Origin: Lachnospiraceae bacterium
GTDB taxonomy: Bacteria > Bacillota_A > Clostridia > Lachnospirales > Lachnospiraceae
DNA: 7,698 nucleotides
Reading direction: 5' to 3'
Assembly (NCBI GenBank): GCA_017540915.1
Contig: JAFYAD010000121.1
Location: forward strand, 1 to 7,698
Shown: one piece after another, positions 5,242 through 7,698 of the stretch
Layout: each line of letters opens with the position of its first letter
Numbering within the stretch: the stretch's first letter is position 1
The notes under the pieces: generated by a model
Database searches by the model: none
What the model was told of the DNA's origin: nothing
The model's input: the letters and a program-made list of their open reading frames with translations, nothing else
Translations under genes and position numbers: made by a program

Positions 5242-7698
5242 TCATTTGTTTTTCTTTCCGGCAGTTTTTTCTTTCTTGAATTTGTATATTGCTTTTTTTG
5301 CACCGGATTTCTTTAACATCTTTACAGTTTTCTTGTAAGTTTTCTTGGTGTTTGCTCTGACGGTTATTTTTGCTTTTTTATGAATACCGTTGAAAGCATT
5401 CTCGTCAATTTCTTTCAGGTTTGTTCCGTCAATGGTAATGGCTTTGAGGTTTTCGCAGCCACTAAAAGCATTTGCTCCTATTTTAGTGATGTTGCTGCCG
5501 AGCACAAGTTTCTTGAGATTTTTTGCGTTTTTGAATGCTTCGGGCGCAATTTCGGTAACTTTGTAGACCGTGCCGTCTTCCGCAGTTATAGTGTCGGGTA
5601 CGGTGAGCTTTTTGATATCGGAGTTTTCGGGCAGGTTGAAAATAACCTCTTTGCTCTGAGCATCTTTTACAGTGAAAGTGCCGGGCAGAGCTGCGCTTTT
5701 GCCCGATTTTATGATTATCGTGTCTCCGGTTTTGACTTCTGCTGTAGTGTTTCCAGACACTGTGCCGGCGGCCTGTTTATCAGTACCAACCGGGGTAGTC
5801 GTAGTATCTGCAGATCCTGAGCCACCGGAACCGCCTGAGCCACCGGAACCGCCTGAACCACCGGAACCGCCTGATCCACCGGAGCCACCTGAACCACCGG
5901 AACCGCCTGAACCACCTGAACCACCTGAGCCACCCGAACCGCCGGAACTGCCTGAACCGCCGGATTCCGCGCTCTTGACGGTTATAGGCTGCGTTATTGT
6001 GAATATATTTACATCATCTTCTGTATAACTGATAGTAATAGCAGTATCTGAAGTAGTTAAAGTGCCTGAAGGTGTGATCGTGTATCCGGTTATAAAAGAT
6101 GTGCTGTCATCTTCATAAATTGCCGTTACAACCATACCGGATGCATCGAATGATTCTCCTGCAGTATATTCCGTCTTACCAGGCTGTGACGATATAGCGA
6201 TACCTTTTAACGGCTTTGATTCCCGTGCAGAGATCATATCGGTATGAAACTGAAATCCGGTTTTTTCAAGATTATAATCGTATTTTTCCGGAGCAATAAG
6301 AGTGCCGTTAAGAGTAAGATTTACACCGGTAAGATCTAATTCATATTCTACAGCGGTAGTGATCCCAATCTGTGCTTCGTATTGTTTGCCGGACTTAAAT
6401 GTATCGGTCGGTTCAAGATAGGTATCATTTCCGTTATCATATTCAAGCCACCCTACAATTCTGGCTGTATATCGTGAATCTCCGGTTGTAACAGTGTAAC
6501 TCGGTGTGTTTCCGACTATGGGTTCCGTATAGGTCAAGTTAAGATCTTTTATGTATCCTTTGAACTCTGCCAGGGAATACATCATGGTAAGACCCATGTA
6601 GCCATTGCCGGGTCCCATTGAATAATCTTTTATTTCCGTACCGTTGACAAAAACCTTGAAATCTGTCATTTCGAATGCGCAGCCTTGGTCCGGCATGATA
6701 AAAATGCTGGCAAAATAGCGTTTACCTTTTTCAAAGGTGTCCTCTGCTTCGAGATAACCGTCTTCCCCGCTCCAGGATATTTCTGCATCATATCCGGTGT
6801 CACTTGGTGTAATAGTGAAATCCGGATTAGCACCGGCGACGGGCTCTGTTACGGACAAAGATATGTTTGGGATGGATTTCCCGGCGGTATACGTTATAGT
6901 ACAATACCTTTCTTTGCTTTTGTTTTGCGATTCGAGTTCATCGACAGGGGTGTTATTAACTTTCACAGTTGGAAACAGTATAAAGCTCGCATTATCCATG
7001 GCGGTAAACTTGATCTTGGCGGTATACTGTTCGCCGGCTATGAATTTGTCTGTGGATGAAAGTGTTGCTGTTTCGTTATTACCCTTATACCAGCTTATTA
7101 CCTCAGCACTATAACCGGTTTTAAATATCTGAGCGCGATTGTCATCATCATAAGCTGTTTCAGCCGTAAAGACAGGGGAGTTGCCTGCAAAGGGCTTGGT
7201 TATGTCACATGACAGAGAGCGGAGTTCTTTGGGCATCACGTAGATATACCGGAAAGTAGCTTTATCCTCGGTGATGTCTACGGGATAATAATCATCTTCA
7301 TCGATCACATTGCCGTTTAGCTTAAGATTCAGCTGATCCTGATCAAAATATCTGTTGGAGCCAGCCGTGATCCGGATTTCGGCTGTGTAGCAGTCGTCGG
7401 AATTGCTAAATGTATAGTCGTTTGGGAGTTCCTGACTATACATATTATTTTTATACCATGCCGTTATCTCAGCTGTATAGTTTGTATCTGCAGTTGTTAT
7501 CGTGTAACTGGGGGTTTCTCCGTCTACGGGGAGAGTGATGTTTACGGATGGAGTTGTTAAAAGAGTCGGTTCAGGCAGGGTGAAAGAGATATCAAACTCT
7601 GCATAACCGGTATTTGCTAGGGCTTTTACAGCTGTTTCCCCGTTAACATCCAATGTGAGGTTATCATAATCGAAATAGTGAGAGTTTGCAGCCTGTAC
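5242..7698 (-). CDS. Large modular surface protein: Ig-like repeats, Big_3 domain, Gly/Ser linker, BspA-type leucine-rich repeats (5' end outside window)
   Basis: The reading frame is open to the window edge and gives 818 residues; the N-terminus and any signal peptide are missing. The TTG at 7653 is not the start, since the 15 residues before it continue a repeat unit. From N to C: a partial repeat (residues 1-45), four related repeats of 106-117 residues (46-158, 159-275, 276-381, 382-496), a bacterial Ig-like Big_3-type domain (about 497-574, with KTEYTAGESFDASGM), a pure Ser/Gly linker (579-629), a Thr-rich spacer, and about three LRR_5 BspA-type units (about 713-775, such as AFKNAKNLKKLVLGSNI). 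The last 45 residues are Lys-rich. No LPXTG motif or C-terminal membrane anchor is seen, so attachment may be ionic or by a missing N-terminal module. Such proteins are usually secreted and take part in adhesion or glycan contact; the role here is inferred. It is convergent with folA and ends in a strong terminator. Confidence 0.85.
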   Translation of the reverse strand, partial: VQAANSHYFDYDNLTLDVNGETAVKALANTGYAEFDISFTLPEPTLLTTPSVNITLPVDGETPSYTITTADTNYTAEITAWYKNNMYSQELPNDYTFSNSDDCYTAEIRITAGSNRYFDQDQLNLKLNGNVIDEDDYYPVDITEDKATFRYIYVMPKELRSLSCDITKPFAGNSPVFTAETAYDDDNRAQIFKTGYSAEVISWYKGNNETATLSSTDKFIAGEQYTAKIKFTAMDNASFILFPTVKVNNTPVDELESQNKSKERYCTITYTAGKSIPNISLSVTEPVAGANPDFTITPSDTGYDAEISWSGEDGYLEAEDTFEKGKRYFASIFIMPDQGCAFEMTDFKVFVNGTEIKDYSMGPGNGYMGLTMMYSLAEFKGYIKDLNLTYTEPIVGNTPSYTVTTGDSRYTARIVGWLEYDNGNDTYLEPTDTFKSGKQYEAQIGITTAVEYELDLTGVNLTLNGTLIAPEKYDYNLEKTGFQFHTDMISARESKPLKGIAISSQPGKTEYTAGESFDASGMVVTAIYEDDSTSFITGYTITPSGTLTTSDTAITISYTEDDVNIFTITQPITVKSAESGGSGSSGGSGGSGGSGGSGGSGGSGGSGGSGGSGGSGGSGGSGGSGGSGSADTTTTPVGTDKQAAGTVSGNTTAEVKTGDTIIIKSGKSAALPGTFTVKDAQSKEVIFNLPENSDIKKLTVPDTITAEDGTVYKVTEIAPEAFKNAKNLKKLVLGSNITKIGANAFSGCENLKAITIDGTNLKEIDENAFNGIHKKAKITVRANTKKTYKKTVKMLKKSGAKKAIYKFKKEKTAGKKNK
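5819..5962 (-). repeat. 18-bp minisatellite encoding the Gly-Gly-Ser linker
   Basis: Eight head-to-tail 18-bp units lie within the large minus-strand gene. On the plus strand the commonest unit form is GAACCACCGGAACCGCCT. The first two units (5819-5854) are identical and the others differ by a few third-position and Ser-codon changes. Because 18 is a multiple of 3, unit gain or loss keeps the frame and changes linker length by six residues. The Ser/Gly-only stretch runs from 5812 to 5964 (51 codons). Confidence 0.93.
6211..7563 (-). repeat. Four diverged Ig-like protein repeats of about 110 residues
   Basis: The units lie at 7225-7563, 6874-7224, 6556-6873 and 6211-6555 in gene order. Shared landmarks in each are a Pro-(6 or so)-Pro turn such as EPVAGANP or EPIVGNTP, a Tyr-x-Ala-x-Ile strand (YTAEI, YSAEV, YDAEI, YTARI) leading to a conserved Trp, an acidic-Phe-(3)-Gly-x-x-Tyr motif (DTFEKGKRY, DTFKSGKQY, DKFIAGEQY; less clear in unit 1), and a late Asn-Gly or Asn-Asn turn (VNG, LNG, VNN). 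Sequence identity between units is low, so they are old duplications. I do not recognise a named family for them. Confidence 0.7.

Noticed and set aside
5819..5962. CRISPR-like array
   Set aside because: The repeats are contiguous with no spacers and encode an in-frame Gly/Ser linker.
5672..6028. Plus-strand Pro-Glu-Pro repeat reading frame
   Set aside because: It is the antisense of the Gly/Ser minisatellite in the large minus-strand gene; no ribosome site and no family support.
7651..7653. TTG as the start of the large minus-strand gene
   Set aside because: The frame stays open to the window edge and the preceding residues (HYFDYDNLT) continue the repeat pattern, so the gene starts upstream.

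Overview
This window looks like a chromosomal segment of a Gram-positive gut or rumen anaerobe, most probably a Lachnospiraceae-type Firmicute. The reasons are the strong GGAGG-type ribosome sites, a thymidylate synthase of the clostridial type (PCAYSMTF active site), a MITE-like G/C-rich inverted-repeat element of a kind I recall as common in these genomes, and a large BspA-like surface protein. The taxonomic call is inference from sequence style, not a database result.

Layout. (1) Positions 1-357 hold the C-terminal half of L-ribulose-5-phosphate 4-epimerase (AraD), cut by the window edge. (2) After a hairpin comes a two-gene unit: a cytoplasmic SGNH-type sialate O-acetylesterase-like hydrolase (459-2045) and, 32 nt later, a membrane acyltransferase of the acyltransferase-3 family (2078-3220). 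(3) A 318-nt intergenic stretch (3221-3538) contains a structured repeat cluster, a near-consensus promoter and a leader hairpin for thyA. (4) thyA (3539-4387) and folA (4647-5138) form a dTMP-synthesis pair: ThyA converts dUMP to dTMP and releases dihydrofolate, which FolA reduces back to tetrahydrofolate. A 116-bp MITE-like element and two further folded segments lie between them. (5) A strong bidirectional terminator (5188-5223) separates folA from a convergent minus-strand gene (5242-7698, start outside the window). That gene encodes a large modular protein: at least four Ig-like repeats of about 110 residues, a Big_3-type Ig domain, a Gly/Ser linker made from an 18-bp minisatellite, and BspA-type leucine-rich repeats.

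No phage, CRISPR, toxin-antitoxin or defence genes are visible. The genes are mostly recognisable families. The parts least explained by known annotation are the non-coding elements (3250-3401, 4399-4514, 4536-4618), the repeat domain of the surface protein, and the apparent change at the catalytic Asp position of the esterase. I do not see clear evidence for a wholly new multi-gene system.
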